Of a DNA stretch of 64,000 nucleotides, positions 25,004 to 36,413 are shown one piece after another. The DNA is from Sequoia sempervirens. Lineage: Eukaryota; Streptophyta; Pinopsida; Cupressales; Cupressaceae. Location: the NCBI GenBank assembly GCA_007258455.2, contig VDFB02373365.1, forward strand, positions 222,741,353 to 222,805,352, written 5' to 3'. The notes beneath the pieces are model-generated. The model was not told the origin of the DNA and did no database searches. It saw only the letters and a list, made by a program, of their open reading frames with translations. Position 1 is the first letter of the stretch. Every line of letters starts with the position of its first letter. A program made the translations under genes and the position numbers.

Positions 25004-25734
25004 ATAGATGCAATAAAGAGCCACAATAGTTTCTAAATTAAGACAATGATCTTAAATAGTTATGAATTTATGAATTTGGTGAACGATGGATATTTTGTGT
25101 GATGAATTTATAAATTTGGTTGGATGGATATTTTTAGTGACGTGAATTTATGATTTTGGTTCTAGATGGATATTTTTAGTGATGTGAATTTATGATTTTG
25201 GTTCGAGATGGATATTTTTAGAGACATGAATTTATGAATTTGGTGGAATTTATGAACTTATAATGATGAATTTATAGTAGTATATATTTTATGACTATCT
25301 ACTAGATCATGATTTCTCATGTTGGAAAATTGTAATATATATATATATGCATGAGACATAAATGAGCTTCTTGTGAATGTTTCAAGTTTATTGTTAGTAT
25401 GTACACATGTATTAAAATTGCATATAGTTCTTAAATTTTGAAATTTGTATGTATGTACATAGTTTAGTTTAATGATGTATGCATGCAAATTATGCATCGT
25501 ATTTTTTATTTTAAATGTATGTACATGTTAAATTTTGAATTTTGTATGCACATGCTCAAGTTCAATCAATCTATATGTGTGTTTCAATTTTATATGATCT
25601 TAATATATGTATGCACATCCTATTTAAACAAATTTGCACATGTGCATTTCAAATTTAACTATTTCTTGTAATTTTTTAAGTTTGTATGTTAATTTTGTAT
25701 AATTTAATGCAGGTGCATACTTATATCTCATAGC

Positions 25735-28090
25735 ATGGATGATTTTAACATTGATGATATCATCAATCCACCACCTTAGCCACAACCACATCCACCTCCC
25801 CCTCCACCTCCCCCTCCCCCTCCACCTAATATGCCACCTCCAACACCTATCGCATTTGATGAGGCTCGCTTGCAAGCACGAATAAATGATCAAGTTACAT
25901 CCATACAAAATCAAATCAATGCTATGCAGAGTCAAGCATTGATTCCACCACATGTCAGACATTTTGCATCTGCGATGCAAAATGTTGTGGATTCCATTAG
26001 GACCATTGATTATGATCTAGATAGGCATCAATGAGACAAATAAAAAATGAGAAAATTTTATGCTAACAGTCTCTCTTAAAAACAAATTTTAGACTTTAAA
26101 ATAACAAAATCCCACCTAGCCCCCTACTTTCTCGACCCCGTTACTCGACATCCCATTCCTCCCAACAAATCTAGAATATCCATGAGGTGGTGCATACATC
26201 CACAAATGAGTGCAAATTTTTGGGATCGATGGTATATGGTTTTTGATAGTCCCCCACACACTAATGGGGAGTTCCCATTGTATTTTTTGAGAAAATTGTA
26301 TGTAGAGTTTGTTATGGGGAAAAAGCCCAATTATTTTGATTTTAAATCATTTCAGGGTGTTGGTGGCGGCATGCCACAATAGAGGTTAGGGGCAAGGGTT
26401 GATCCCCAATGCCCCGTGCATGCACAACCCCTTGTTGTTGCTCCTAGTCCTCCCATTCCCGCACTTGTGCATCATTGAGTTGTGGTCTCAATATTAGGTT
26501 CCCTTAGTACACTCGCAGGAGACCTTGATCAACATGCTTCTGCAATAGCGGGTGGGAAGCATAGAGACGATGATGATGGAGGATTTTTTTATGGAGCTTG
26601 TCTGAGTACCACTCCAGGAGTGTCAAGGCCTGTCCCACATGTATGTACTAGGTGCCATCAAGTATGCTATGGACCTGATCAGGCCACACCTATTTTAGGT
26701 GGATGTGGAGATTCTGGTGGTTCATCTAGTCGCATCAGTTCATTTGTAGAGTTTCTTACAATAGACCATCACCTTGAGGACACTGTGACACAGGTATAAA
26801 TATGCATCTACACGTTCATTTTATAAGAATTTTGATGAATGTATATATCAAAGAAAATTTTGCAATACATTTTAACAATAAAACTATTTGGTGTACAAAT
26901 GACACTAACAATGGGGCAATCGTTCGTTCCATGAGTACATACATCGACACCAGTCCTACTCGGCAACCCTTATGGGGTATTTTGATTTCAAATTTTCAAA
27001 TTATATATGAAATTATTTTTAACTTGAGTTTTAAATTTATAATTGAATCACATATATGTTTGAAATATTTATGTTGGTTTAAGTGAGTCAATCGGCTTCC
27101 ACGTCGATTCCACCTGAGGGGTTGTCGAGCACTCCTCCACTATCGGGCGTCGTAGATCAGGGGTAGGTACATTTATATTGTAAATTGTTTAACTTACATT
27201 AGTATAGTTACAATTATGAATTTTGAATTCACTATATATGAAATTTGCATGTACACTTGTAAATATTATAAGTGTTAAATGTCTACATGTATGTCTAGGT
27301 TGATACCACAATGAGAATGGGCATCAGAAAAACATTAGATGTTGCGGCTACTCGTGAGGCCTCTGATTTTCAGGTTGTTTAAAAAAAATTCTACACAAAA
27401 TGTGCAAACTTGAATATATATATATTAACCTAATTCAAGTATACATGCTTTAATTTTGATCTTATAGGACTTTTTTAGTGCGACTTTCAGCCCTGACCCA
27501 GACATAGTTACATGGGATGGAGGACATGCAGAGCAGGCTCCAGATCAAATGGTAATTTAATTTTTATTTTATATTTAAAGTCAATTATAAATTATATATT
27601 TTGAATATAACTTTAATTTTAAATTTTAAATTGAATATATATATATATATATATGAGCTAATACATGTTTTAAATTCTTTTTCTTTTATAGCATGAGACA
27701 CATCTTGTAGTTGAGCATGTACAGACATGTCCTGGAGAAGAGGGTGCACAAACTCAGAATACAGTACAATTAAAATATGATAAATTATAAATTAAATTGA
27801 ATTAAATCATTTTTAATTGTAGACTTGTACATCTAATTTCAACTTTCTTTGTCTTGTTTATGTAGATTGATTTAGAGAATTTAGAGGTTGCTTCAGGTGC
27901 ACTAGAGCATCCAGACCCATATATGATGGTAATTTAATTTTATGATGAATTATAAATTAAATTGTCATTAAATCATTTTTCATTGTCTTACATATGATTT
28001 CATCTTTCTCTTGTACAAAGTGTTTTAGGTCATCTGCATAGTCCGCATGGCATGAAAAGGTCTCTTGATTATAGAGAATACATGACCTAG
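25735..28090 (+). pseudogene. Proline-rich multi-exon partner gene of the transposon
   Basis: The first exon (25735-26034) encodes MDDFNIDDIINPPP, a Pro run and the helix ARLQARINDQVTSIQNQIN; a TAG interrupts the Pro run. A second coding block (about 26110-26793) reads HPIPPNKSR, NFWDRWYMVFDSPPHTNGEF and LRKLYVEFVMGKKPNYFDF, then a Cys-rich VCTRCHQVCYG segment, ending at a CAG/GTATAA donor; it has an in-frame TAG and TGA. Small likely exons follow at about 26895-26975, 27088-27160, 27300-27372, 27469-27549, 27691-27765, 27867-27928 and 28028-28090, the last ending RSLDYREYMT and TAG. The function is unknown. Position and orientation suggest an accessory protein of the element, perhaps DNA binding; that is inference. 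Exon limits are approximate. Confidence 0.5.
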
Positions 28091-28647
28091 AAACATGATT
28101 TTATGGGTTCTATTTGTTTATTTCATGGACTATATTTCTAGTTTCTCATGTACTCTGTTGGACTTTATATTTCATGGCTCAAGTACTTAGTTGGACTTTA
28201 GTTCATGGGTTGTACTCTGATGGAATTTATTTCATGTGCTTAATTTATTGGTTTCATGTACTTAATATGTTACATAAATTATGGACTTTATTATTGTTTG
28301 AAATTTTAATTTACACATGTACATTTATGCATTTTATGTTCATATTCAAGACATTAATATAGGACATTAATGTGAAATTAAATATAAATATGAAATTAAT
28401 AGGACATTTTAATATTTATACTTTACAAATTTAGTGATCTCATACATGATATACATGATATGTACATTCAATAATTAGCGATAATTAGTCAATGAACTTA
28501 TTCAATTCACGTCAATCAATATTTAGTCAATAAATCATAATTTACAAACAAAAGCAATTCGTTTATATACCAAAAAGGATAAAATTTTAAGAAATAAACA
28601 ATACCATACAAGATTAGAGAATAAAAAAATTAATAAATTCTATAAAT

Positions 28648-28880
28648 AATAGCATCCAACACTAATTTATAAGCTGTCAAAACAAATAATGACATCCAAT
28701 ACTAATTTATAAGCTATAAAAAAAAATGGCATCCAATACTAATTTATAAGCTATCAAAACAAATAATGGCATCCAATACTAATTTATAAGCTATCAAAAC
28801 AAATAATGACATTGAATACTAATCTATAAGTTGTCAAAACAATTAATAGCATCCAACACTAACTATAGGTTATCTTAAGG
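28648..28880. repeat. Tandem repeat of about 42 bp, five to six copies
   Basis: The unit contains GCATCCAATACTAATTTATA followed by AGCTATCAAAACAAATAAT. It is repeated with few changes between the two converging genes of the transposon. Confidence 0.85.
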
Positions 28881-29195
28881 GGATGTCTTAAGGGGTCCTA
28901 ATACGACGTCTTAAGGGGATCAAAGAAGAGTATAATTGAGTATAAATATTAAGTGATATTAACAAGTATTATAAGTTTTAGGGTGAGTCATCATAACAAA
29001 TGATATAATTAAGTATAATATTTAGGATATGTGCTAATACGACACGTCTTAAGGGGTCCTAATACGACGTCTTAAGGGGATGTCTTAAGGGGTCATAATA
29101 CATCTTAAGGGGTCATAATACAACGTCTTAAGCGGATTTCTTAATGGATCTTAAGGGGATGTCTTAAGGGGTCATAATACAATGTCTTAAGGATA
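28874..29195. repeat. CTTAAGGGGAT repeat cluster
   Basis: GTCTTAAGGGG with GTCCTAATACGAC or GTCATAATAC is repeated about ten times in two groups (28874-28925 and 29047-29195). The same word occurs at 23450-23500, 24070-24080 and 30292-30384, always inside the transposon. It acts as a signature repeat of this element. Confidence 0.75.
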
Positions 29196-29990
29196 TAATT
29201 GATTTAAAAATAATGTATGCATGATATTTAGTGATTATACAATCAAATATAAAGTTTCAAAGTAGGAAAACATGCACATTTAACAAACAAAATATATAGA
29301 ATATCGATTTTGATACATAGAAGTACATAGAGTACATAATTGTGTATGTACATGTATTTGTAATTTGTACAAAATGTTTAATTCTATAAGTATGTATGTA
29401 CATATATGTCATCTCAAAACAATGTTTACAAAATTTGGATATGCCATCTCAAGAACATCTCAAACTCGTGCCCATAATGTATTAGGTCTTCACACCACCT
29501 GATATAAAAAAGGTACAAGCAATATCAATGAAATCATCAAAACATACATATTTTAATTTATATAAAACTATCTATATGTACACAACTCAAGTACCTGCAT
29601 TTAAAAGTATTCCACACATGTGTGTAGGTTGAATCCAGGCATCCTCTCCTTTTTGTTTCAAAGTATGAGATCAATGCAATGATGGCTTAAGGATTCAAAA
29701 AAGGATAATAAATCAATTTTAACTATCAATGTACAAGAAATATCAATATGTAATCGAAACATGTATTTAAATATAATTTAACTAATAATTACATGTTTTT
29801 ACCAAGTATTCCATGTTGTCTAGGTTGAATCTGCATGGACTAGATCCTTTTTGTGATTATGCCTTAAGGATCTATAAAAGGATAATTTAAATCAATTTCA
29901 ACTAATAACACACTTGAGAAATATCGAAACATGTATTTAATCTATTTAAAAGGACAATATAAAACTAAAACTATATTTACCTGTATTTAC
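29196..29990. other. Transposon interior between converging genes
   Basis: No coding signal. About 29480-29990 holds loosely repeated segments with ATATCAAT and ATGTATTTAAT. This is the 3' flank of the minus-strand transposase-like gene. Confidence 0.4.
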
Positions 29991-32900
29991 TTATTCCATT
30001 GTACCATCTACATCCTCTCTTTTTTGCAATGCATCTATGATTGTCTCATGCTCTTCCATAGAAATTGTTCATAGAACTTTATTTGAAGGTCTTCCATGAT
30101 ACCGATCTAGTTTTATATTTGTTGCCACGACCAAATGTGAATAATGTATAATCTTTTTATTTGTTTCATAATCTTCGAATGTAGGTAGACCATTCTTCCT
30201 TGTCAAGTATTTTCATAGCCAAGTGCCAACAACCACCACCGATCCTATTGGAAAACATGAAAACCATCATCAAATAAGTTCTCAAAATTTTCTTAAGGGG
30301 ATCAAAGACTTGTTCTAAAAAATTGCTTAAGGGGATCAAAAAATTGTTATCAAAATTTGCTTAAGGGGATGTCTTAAGGGGGTCACCGTACCTGTTGGAT
30401 AATGATATCCATCGTCATCTTCTTGAGGTGATATTAACAACATACACATGTCCTGCAAATAAAATTTGATTTAATAACTTGCACATATCCATATAAATAA
30501 TTTAGTATTACAAAATAACTTAATAAAGTGAAATAAAATGAAATAAATTGAATTAAAATTACCTTCTTGTACAAGATCTGAAACACGGTCATAGTATTAA
30601 GATGCAAACACTTGATCATTTTCTTCAATAGTTCTTTCATATTGATCATGTACTTTTGCAGGTGTCAACGATTTTTGCTCCCACTGTTCAACCCATTATG
30701 TATTTTCACATGCTTCCCAATCTCCTGAGATACAAAACTGGAAAAAACATGCAAGCTCCCTTGTCCAAATAGTCCATGTGCTTGCTGTCGAACTCCTAAA
30801 TGAATGCCATTTAGTAGATCCATTGATTGTCTCACAGTCAACTCTAGGTACAATGTTCTCTTCTTCAACCAACCAAAATAATCGATGAACTGTAGAGTAC
30901 TCACTCAAACCAGGTGTAGATAATCTTGTATTACACTAATCCACAATCCCACACGCATCTTTAAATTTTACTACATCCTCAAATTTTAATTGTTCTCTAG
31001 CAAGAATTCTTTTGACACACGCACCAACTCCATCATGTTCTCCTTTACCATGCCCAACTTAAAAAAAACTCCCTATATGTTGAACATTAAGTTCCTTGTG
31101 AACCCTACTTAACCAATAGAACATTGAAGCATTCTTGAACTGCCCCATACAATTATCTGACCATATGAGGTGTTCTTTCATCTAGATTCCTCTTTCTCTT
31201 AAATTTCTATAAAATATACTGAAACAATACTGAATAAACTCTAACGAGTGTAACCGATTGTCACTCAAATAAAAATGATACTCCCTCAAAAATTTTCTAT
31301 CATCCTCAGTGCTATCATTTGTATGTCTATAAACAGTATGGAAAAACATAGCTACTTGCATTGAATTATAATACTGTGATTGAATTTCCTCTTGCAGAGC
31401 TAGAGTATAATTCTCTGCAAAATCAACCATTGAAAGTATAGTACCAATTGGAAATGTGTTTCTACATGTTCCAAATTGGCCATCAAGCAATCGAGCATGT
31501 TGAGAGTGCATGACATATTTTGGTACAATTTTATTCTTAAATTCACTTATGAATGCATGCAAACTAACTTTTTCTATAACTAAATCACAACCCTTTCCTA
31601 TTTTTCCATCTTTTAAAGAATAATGAACATTCTTAAATATTTTAACATCTACTAATTGTTGTCCAAAATCATTATCAACACTTTCATGCATACAAATTCT
31701 TAAGAATGAAAGATTTCCATAGTTAATGCATTGTCCAAAAATACAAGAACTTAAATAAAACAATTTATCATTAGATCTTTCACAAAAAAAACCTGAAATA
31801 AACTCCCTTATTGCTTCAGGTGGCATATTAATACCACACTCCTATATAATCATGTTAGTATGCAAGGTACAACGTATATATTGAAAAACATCATAAAAAT
31901 AACGAAATTGAACATGCATTTTACAACAAGATATTCGTTGTTTATTAATTTTTACATACCAGGGTTTACATTTTTCAAAATACCTTTGACTTATTTTCAT
32001 ATTACCAGGTAACATTGAATCACCACAAAATTTTCTATAAAATTCAGTTTGTGTTGTATCTAATAGGTATTTTGGGTGAGGATCGCAAACTTTGGAACCC
32101 ACTCTTAATTTTAAAACATCTCTAGCATTAGATGAAAACCTAGTATTATCATGCCGATATTTTTCAATCAAAGATTTAATTTCAAGATTCAATTTCATAT
32201 CAAACCTCGGGAGTCAACCACTGAAACTCCAACATTGGTTGATGGGATCATTTTCTATACTTTCTCTTCTTTTTGTCGCTCGTAGCAATGTTTTAGGATA
32301 TATTTTTAAAACTTCACTAGTATTGCTTACCATTCTTTTATTCAAAGTTTCTTTATAAACTATAGCAGTTGATATAGCTCTTCTTGCTGCGTTTTTATCT
32401 TTAGATCGACTATTTTTCCCAATAGATTGAATGACACTAGCAATAGTAGACATAACATGTTTTAACGATTGATCTTTTCTTTTTGGTTTAACATAAAAGC
32501 CTAACCTTTTCATTACTTTCCTCATTTTTTGCATTCTCATCAATTGCATCATTAGTTGACATTGAAATGCAATTTTTTTATGATAAAAGAATTTGTTGTA
32601 TATTCTATTCACATGTGTTCTTATTTTCCTCCAAGAAATTTGACCAGGAAGATTATCGAAAACACCACTTTCAATTTAAAAAAAATATTTTCATTAAATT
32701 CAACATCACATTCTAGATTTTCATCTTCATCTTCATCTTCATTTTTATTTTCAACTTCAAAATGATTTACATTTTCATCTTCATTTTCATCAACAAAACA
32801 ATTTTTATTTCATTTTTGACAAAAGGATCATTCTCATTTTCATTTGCAACAAAATATTTTCTTTTTCATTTTCAACAAATTCTATAAAAGTTTCATCTCT

Positions 32901-33323
32901 CGAATAGCATCAATGTCAACATCATTAAGTCCAACATCTTGTAAAACTTCTACATACAAATTTACCATTTCACTAACATGTGGATTTGAAGACATACCTG
33001 GATTTGTGCATATTGAAACATTCTCCATAGCATTGAAAGAGGGATTTGAAGACATAGTAGGACTTGCTTGTATAATCATATTCTTCTCCAAATTGAATTC
33101 TTGCAAATTAGCTTCATCTACAACCACGGTCTCCTCAATGTTTTTCATCTTCAATAGTTGTGGAATTGGATGCTCCACCATCATTCATTGATTTAATTCT
33201 CATTCTTCTTTGTCTTTGTCTTTGTCTCTCCTTCTCTTTCTTTGCTTCAACTTCTTGAGGAGTCAATGTCTTCTTTCTCTTATTACGAGCTTTATCTTCC
33301 ATGATTATAAAATTCTCAAGCAC
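29991..33323 (-). pseudogene. Transposase-like gene with D/D/E motifs, three exons, nonsense-riddled
   Basis: Starts near 33323 or 33302 with a Lys/Arg-rich segment (KEKERQRQRQRRMRIKS, a likely nuclear signal), then an Asn/Glu-rich acidic region. From 32640 to 30563 one frame runs without indels. It carries FYRKFCGD, an SQRYFEKCKPWYV segment with a CCKMH cluster, DFAENYT (Asp at 31422-31424), WSDNCMGQFKNA (Asp near 31155) and GHGKGEHDG (31029-31055). Splice borders define exons 30392-30452 and 29991-30244; the last encodes GSVVVVGTWL, FEDYETNKKIIHYSHLVVATN and EEHETIIDALQKRE. The same motif order occurs in uncharacterised animal and plant repeat proteins known to me. Stops near 32214, 31842, 31182, 31058, 30946, 30710 and 30604, and two in the last exon, plus shifts near 32680 and in the small exon, inactivate this copy. 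Confidence 0.7.
30292..30384. repeat. CTTAAGGGG repeats within the transposase intron
   Basis: Four copies of CTTAAGGGGATC or GTCTTAAGGGG lie in the last intron of the transposase-like gene, in the same context (TTCTCAAAATTT) as the copies near 23490 and 24090. Confidence 0.7.
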
Positions 33324-33717
33324 AAATGAATGTCAATAGTGAAATTCTTCAAAAAATTCAATCCAAATTGGGAGTTGAAGACCTATAAGGACAAAATTAT
33401 TCCTCTTGTGTTCCTCAAAACAAGTAGAAAACTAGCACAATTCCACTTTAAAAACTATTTTCTTCATGCCTCCTTTGAAAAATTCAATCCATATTGCAAG
33501 TTGAAGACCTTTTGTTCCTCCAAGCAAGTACAAAACTAACACAATTCCACTTCAAAAACGGTTTACATGATGCCTCCTTTGAAAAAATAAATCAAAAATC
33601 AAGTTCACCACCTGTAAAGACAATAGTTGATGAAAAATAGCCCAATTTTACTACTCTCGGCCTTACATGTGAAGTTGCAGACTAGACAGTAAATTTAAAT
33701 AAAATGGTTAAAAACAA

Positions 33718-33905
33718 ACGAGATCTCGTTTATTAAAAATGGGATCCCATTTTATAATTAGGATCTCGTTCCCCCATATTAAATGTGCAGACCGTTGACA
33801 AAGGAACGAGATCTCGTTTACAAAGCAGGATCAGTTTCCCTGTCAACAGTCATGACATTTAATATTGGGAAATAGGATCCCGCTTACAAAACGAGATCCT
33901 GTTTC
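33718..33905. repeat. Right subterminal RGATCY palindrome cluster
   Basis: ACGAGATCTCGT occurs twice, with one full ATGGGATCCCAT and several partial AGGATC(T/C)CG sites in about 190 bp. This mirrors the left cluster but mixes GAGATCTC with GGGATCCC. It lies about 0.9 kb inside the right terminus, between the transposase gene start and the end. Confidence 0.75.
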
Positions 33906-34771
33906 CAAAAATTTGAATTTGGATTTGCTTTGTGGTCGGGTTTCTGCCTTGTATTTTGGTTCAAGAAAAGCATTGGGAATCCAAACCTAGGCCTTCAACC
34001 TGGTTTGACCTACAAGTTGAAGGTCCTAACAATATTAGAGAAAAATACTGAGTTTGGACATATGATTGACGGCTTTCTTTGTAGAATTTTTTGACGAAAT
34101 TAAATCCATTTTAGATGAGACAATGCAGATTCCAAATATGTTATTTTTTTTACAATTGGATTATTTTTTCTATTTTTCAATTAATTTATGATGAAACTGG
34201 TCCATAAACTTTAAATATCAAGGTTTTTTACTATTTTAATAACTTTTGATCAACATAACATTTTGATGAACAAATTGTACGAGAACAAAATTCAGAAAAT
34301 TCTTTTCAATTTAAAAATAAAATAAAAAAATGATAAGTTTAGGTCATCTTATGCGTGTCGTACACGACGATTTTTCAAAATGACAAATATGCCTAATAAA
34401 AATTTAACAAAAAAAAAAATTCAATAAAATTTTTTAAAAAAATTGAGAACAAGCTTCAGTGAGTCACAAATCTTTTCCCAAAAGGATTTAGAAAAATACG
34501 ATAATTTAGGTCAAAATATGGATGTTGTACACGTGCATGTTATGGTAAAAAAATGTGACTTTTAAATTGTGGTTTTTAGAAACGCTTATTGAAACTCAAT
34601 TTGTACAATCTGGGTATTGAAATAAATTACATATTTGGAAACTAGATTCCGAGTACTACATTTTATGATTTGACTTTTTTGAAGATTCCATCTCTAAGTG
34701 CTTCAAATTTTAAGGTCAAATGTGTCAAATTCTGAAAATCAGGAAAAACACTTCCACTTTTTGGCCAAAAA
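33906..34771. other. Right end of transposon, no gene
   Basis: AT-rich noncoding sequence between the palindrome cluster and the right terminus. Two related segments (about 34320-34445 and 34470-34560) each hold TTTAGGTCA followed by GTCGTACACG or GTTGTACACG, suggesting an internal duplication. Confidence 0.45.
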
Positions 34772-34797
34772 GTGGACTCAACTTCTTGCCAGCACCC
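34772..34797 (-). repeat. Right terminal inverted repeat
   Basis: On the minus strand it starts GGGTGCTGGCAAG and ends with the same 13-bp core (34772-34784). The core sits the same distance from the element end as on the left. TTTA follows at 34798-34801. Confidence 0.85.
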
Positions 34798-35996
34798 TTT
34801 ATAGTTAAGGAAGATGAGGCAAAAAAGAGAGATTGTGAGCAGGAGTAACAATGGTCAAAAACCTGTTAAAAAAGGAAAGGGAGAGGGATTTCCCACATGC
34901 TTTGATAAGCTTTATAAGAGCCAAAAAAATGCAAAATCTAAAATCAAATGGCTTTAAATTGCATAAGCTAGAATGTGAGAGGACTTGAATCTTGAGATAG
35001 GAAGTATGTCATGAGGGCACTCTGTAATGAGAAAAAGAACTTAGACTGCTTGATGATTCAAGAAGTTAAAGATGTTTGCTTCCACCTTGAAAATAATTTT
35101 AATTTTTTATGGAAAGATGCTTGTGTCTTCTATTCAAAGCATAAAAAAGGAAAATGTGGTAATTCTCTTTTGTTAAATTGGAAATGAAAGAACTACATTA
35201 AAATAGCTTTGGCTATTCTCCATTCAACAGATGCCTTTGGGTAATCATAGAGAATAGTGAAACCAAATTTTTCATTTGTTCCATTTATCCTCCAATGACT
35301 ATAAGGAAAGAATAGAGGTGTGGAAGTGGTTGTTTATAGAAATTCCTAGAGTGTCTTGGATAATTGGATTTGCGTTGGGAAATTTTTTGTAGCCGCCAGG
35401 TTTTGGGTTGGATCGTGGTTTTGATAGAGTGTCAAAATTAATAAAGATTCCTTGAAATCTTTTATATCGCCATCGTGTTTCTTTGGAGTGTCGATACCTA
35501 CAAATAAAGCTACCACCAATCGATGCAAAAAGGAGGGTGTCACTGATTTTGGCAAAGCCTGAGAAGGCCATGTGGGGCCTATCACCACGGTACAGATTTT
35601 TACCCTGAGCACAACCTCAATAAAGGCATTGACATTTTGATTTTAATTATTTTTCTATCTTTTTATTTTTGCAAAAAAAAAAATTTATTGTAAAAAATAT
35701 AGATATATATTTTTAAAGAAACCTCTGTACCTTGGAGAATTAACGCAACAGGCTGTACAGATTCTATATGACCATACAAAATTCTGCATGGTCATATGAA
35801 ATTTCATATGAAAAACCTTGCTACTATTTTTTTTTTCTTTTTTTGCAATTGCTCCAAAATTGATGAAATGATAGGCATTCTTTAGGTTTTTGGTTGTTTT
35901 GAATGCAACAGTGATGCCCATTTCACCTCAGTATGAGCCTATTTTTCCCTCAAAATTGGATCTCTCAAAATTCAGGTAGGAAGTCATAGATTTGGT

Positions 35997-36008
35997 GCTT
36001 TGATACCA
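35997..36008 (-). promoter_or_regulatory. Primer binding site, initiator Met tRNA type
   Basis: TGGTATCAAAGC on the minus strand, directly after the LTR end. It differs at one base from the common plant form TGGTATCAGAGC. Confidence 0.75.
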
Positions 36009-36413
36009 TGTTGAAGTTGATGATTGAACTCCATAGCACCCATAAATCACTTGCAAGCAATTATCATATCACAAAAGAAAGATCAAAGCCATTGATATGC
36101 TTGTGCAACCTTGAGAAGAAATGATCCAAAAAAGAAACTGATTTTCTATGAATTAATCTGAATAACCTTGGATTATTGATTACAATGAATGTGCATGCTT
36201 ATAAAAGAAAAATAAAGAAAACCCTAGATGAGGATTACATTAATTGTGGCAAGTTTCTTAATCTCATGCAATGAGACAACTAGGCCTATAATTAGACCAA
36301 TCTAATACTAAAAAGAACTCCTAAGTTTAGCTTAAGTGAATAAAGTAATAATGGAATTAATAACTAATTAATGATTATTTAATTATCAAGTGATTATCCT
36401 AATTACTCCAACA
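36009..36413 (-). repeat. LTR, about 405 bp, TGTTGGAG...CTTCAACA
   Basis: On the minus strand the LTR starts TGTTGGAGTAATTAGG at 36413 and ends CTTCAACA at 36009, with the usual TG..CA borders. It is followed at once by the primer binding site. Confidence 0.7.

Larger units (their letters stand above)
21383..34797. mobile_element. 13.4-kb TIR DNA transposon nested in a LINE, superfamily uncertain
   Basis: Both ends begin GGGT and share the perfect 13-bp core AAGTTGAGTCCAC at positions 14-26 from each end; 20 of 26 terminal bases match. The element is flanked by TTTA on both sides (21379-21382 and 34798-34801). Deleting it with one TTTA joins ...KIEF to IVKEDEAKKRD in one LINE frame, a natural empty-site argument. 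Inside are subterminal palindrome clusters, satellite-like repeats, a proline-rich multi-exon gene on plus (24.6-28.1 kb) and a transposase-like gene on minus (30.0-33.3 kb), which converge. A 4-bp target duplication with D/D/E motifs fits Sola-type elements, but this is not proven. It excludes CACTA (3 bp), hAT (8 bp) and Mutator (about 9 bp). Confidence 0.8.
35366..36413 (-). mobile_element. LTR retrotransposon fragment inside the LINE
   Basis: LINE sequence stops near 35366 (after SWIIG) and resumes at about 36414-36419, so about 1.05 kb is inserted. Read on minus it begins with an LTR (36413-36009), then a primer binding site, then leader sequence without coding capacity that ends abruptly at the LINE. 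The second LTR is missing, so the copy is truncated or recombined. It is Copia- or gypsy-like by primer type only; the superfamily is unknown. Confidence 0.65.
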
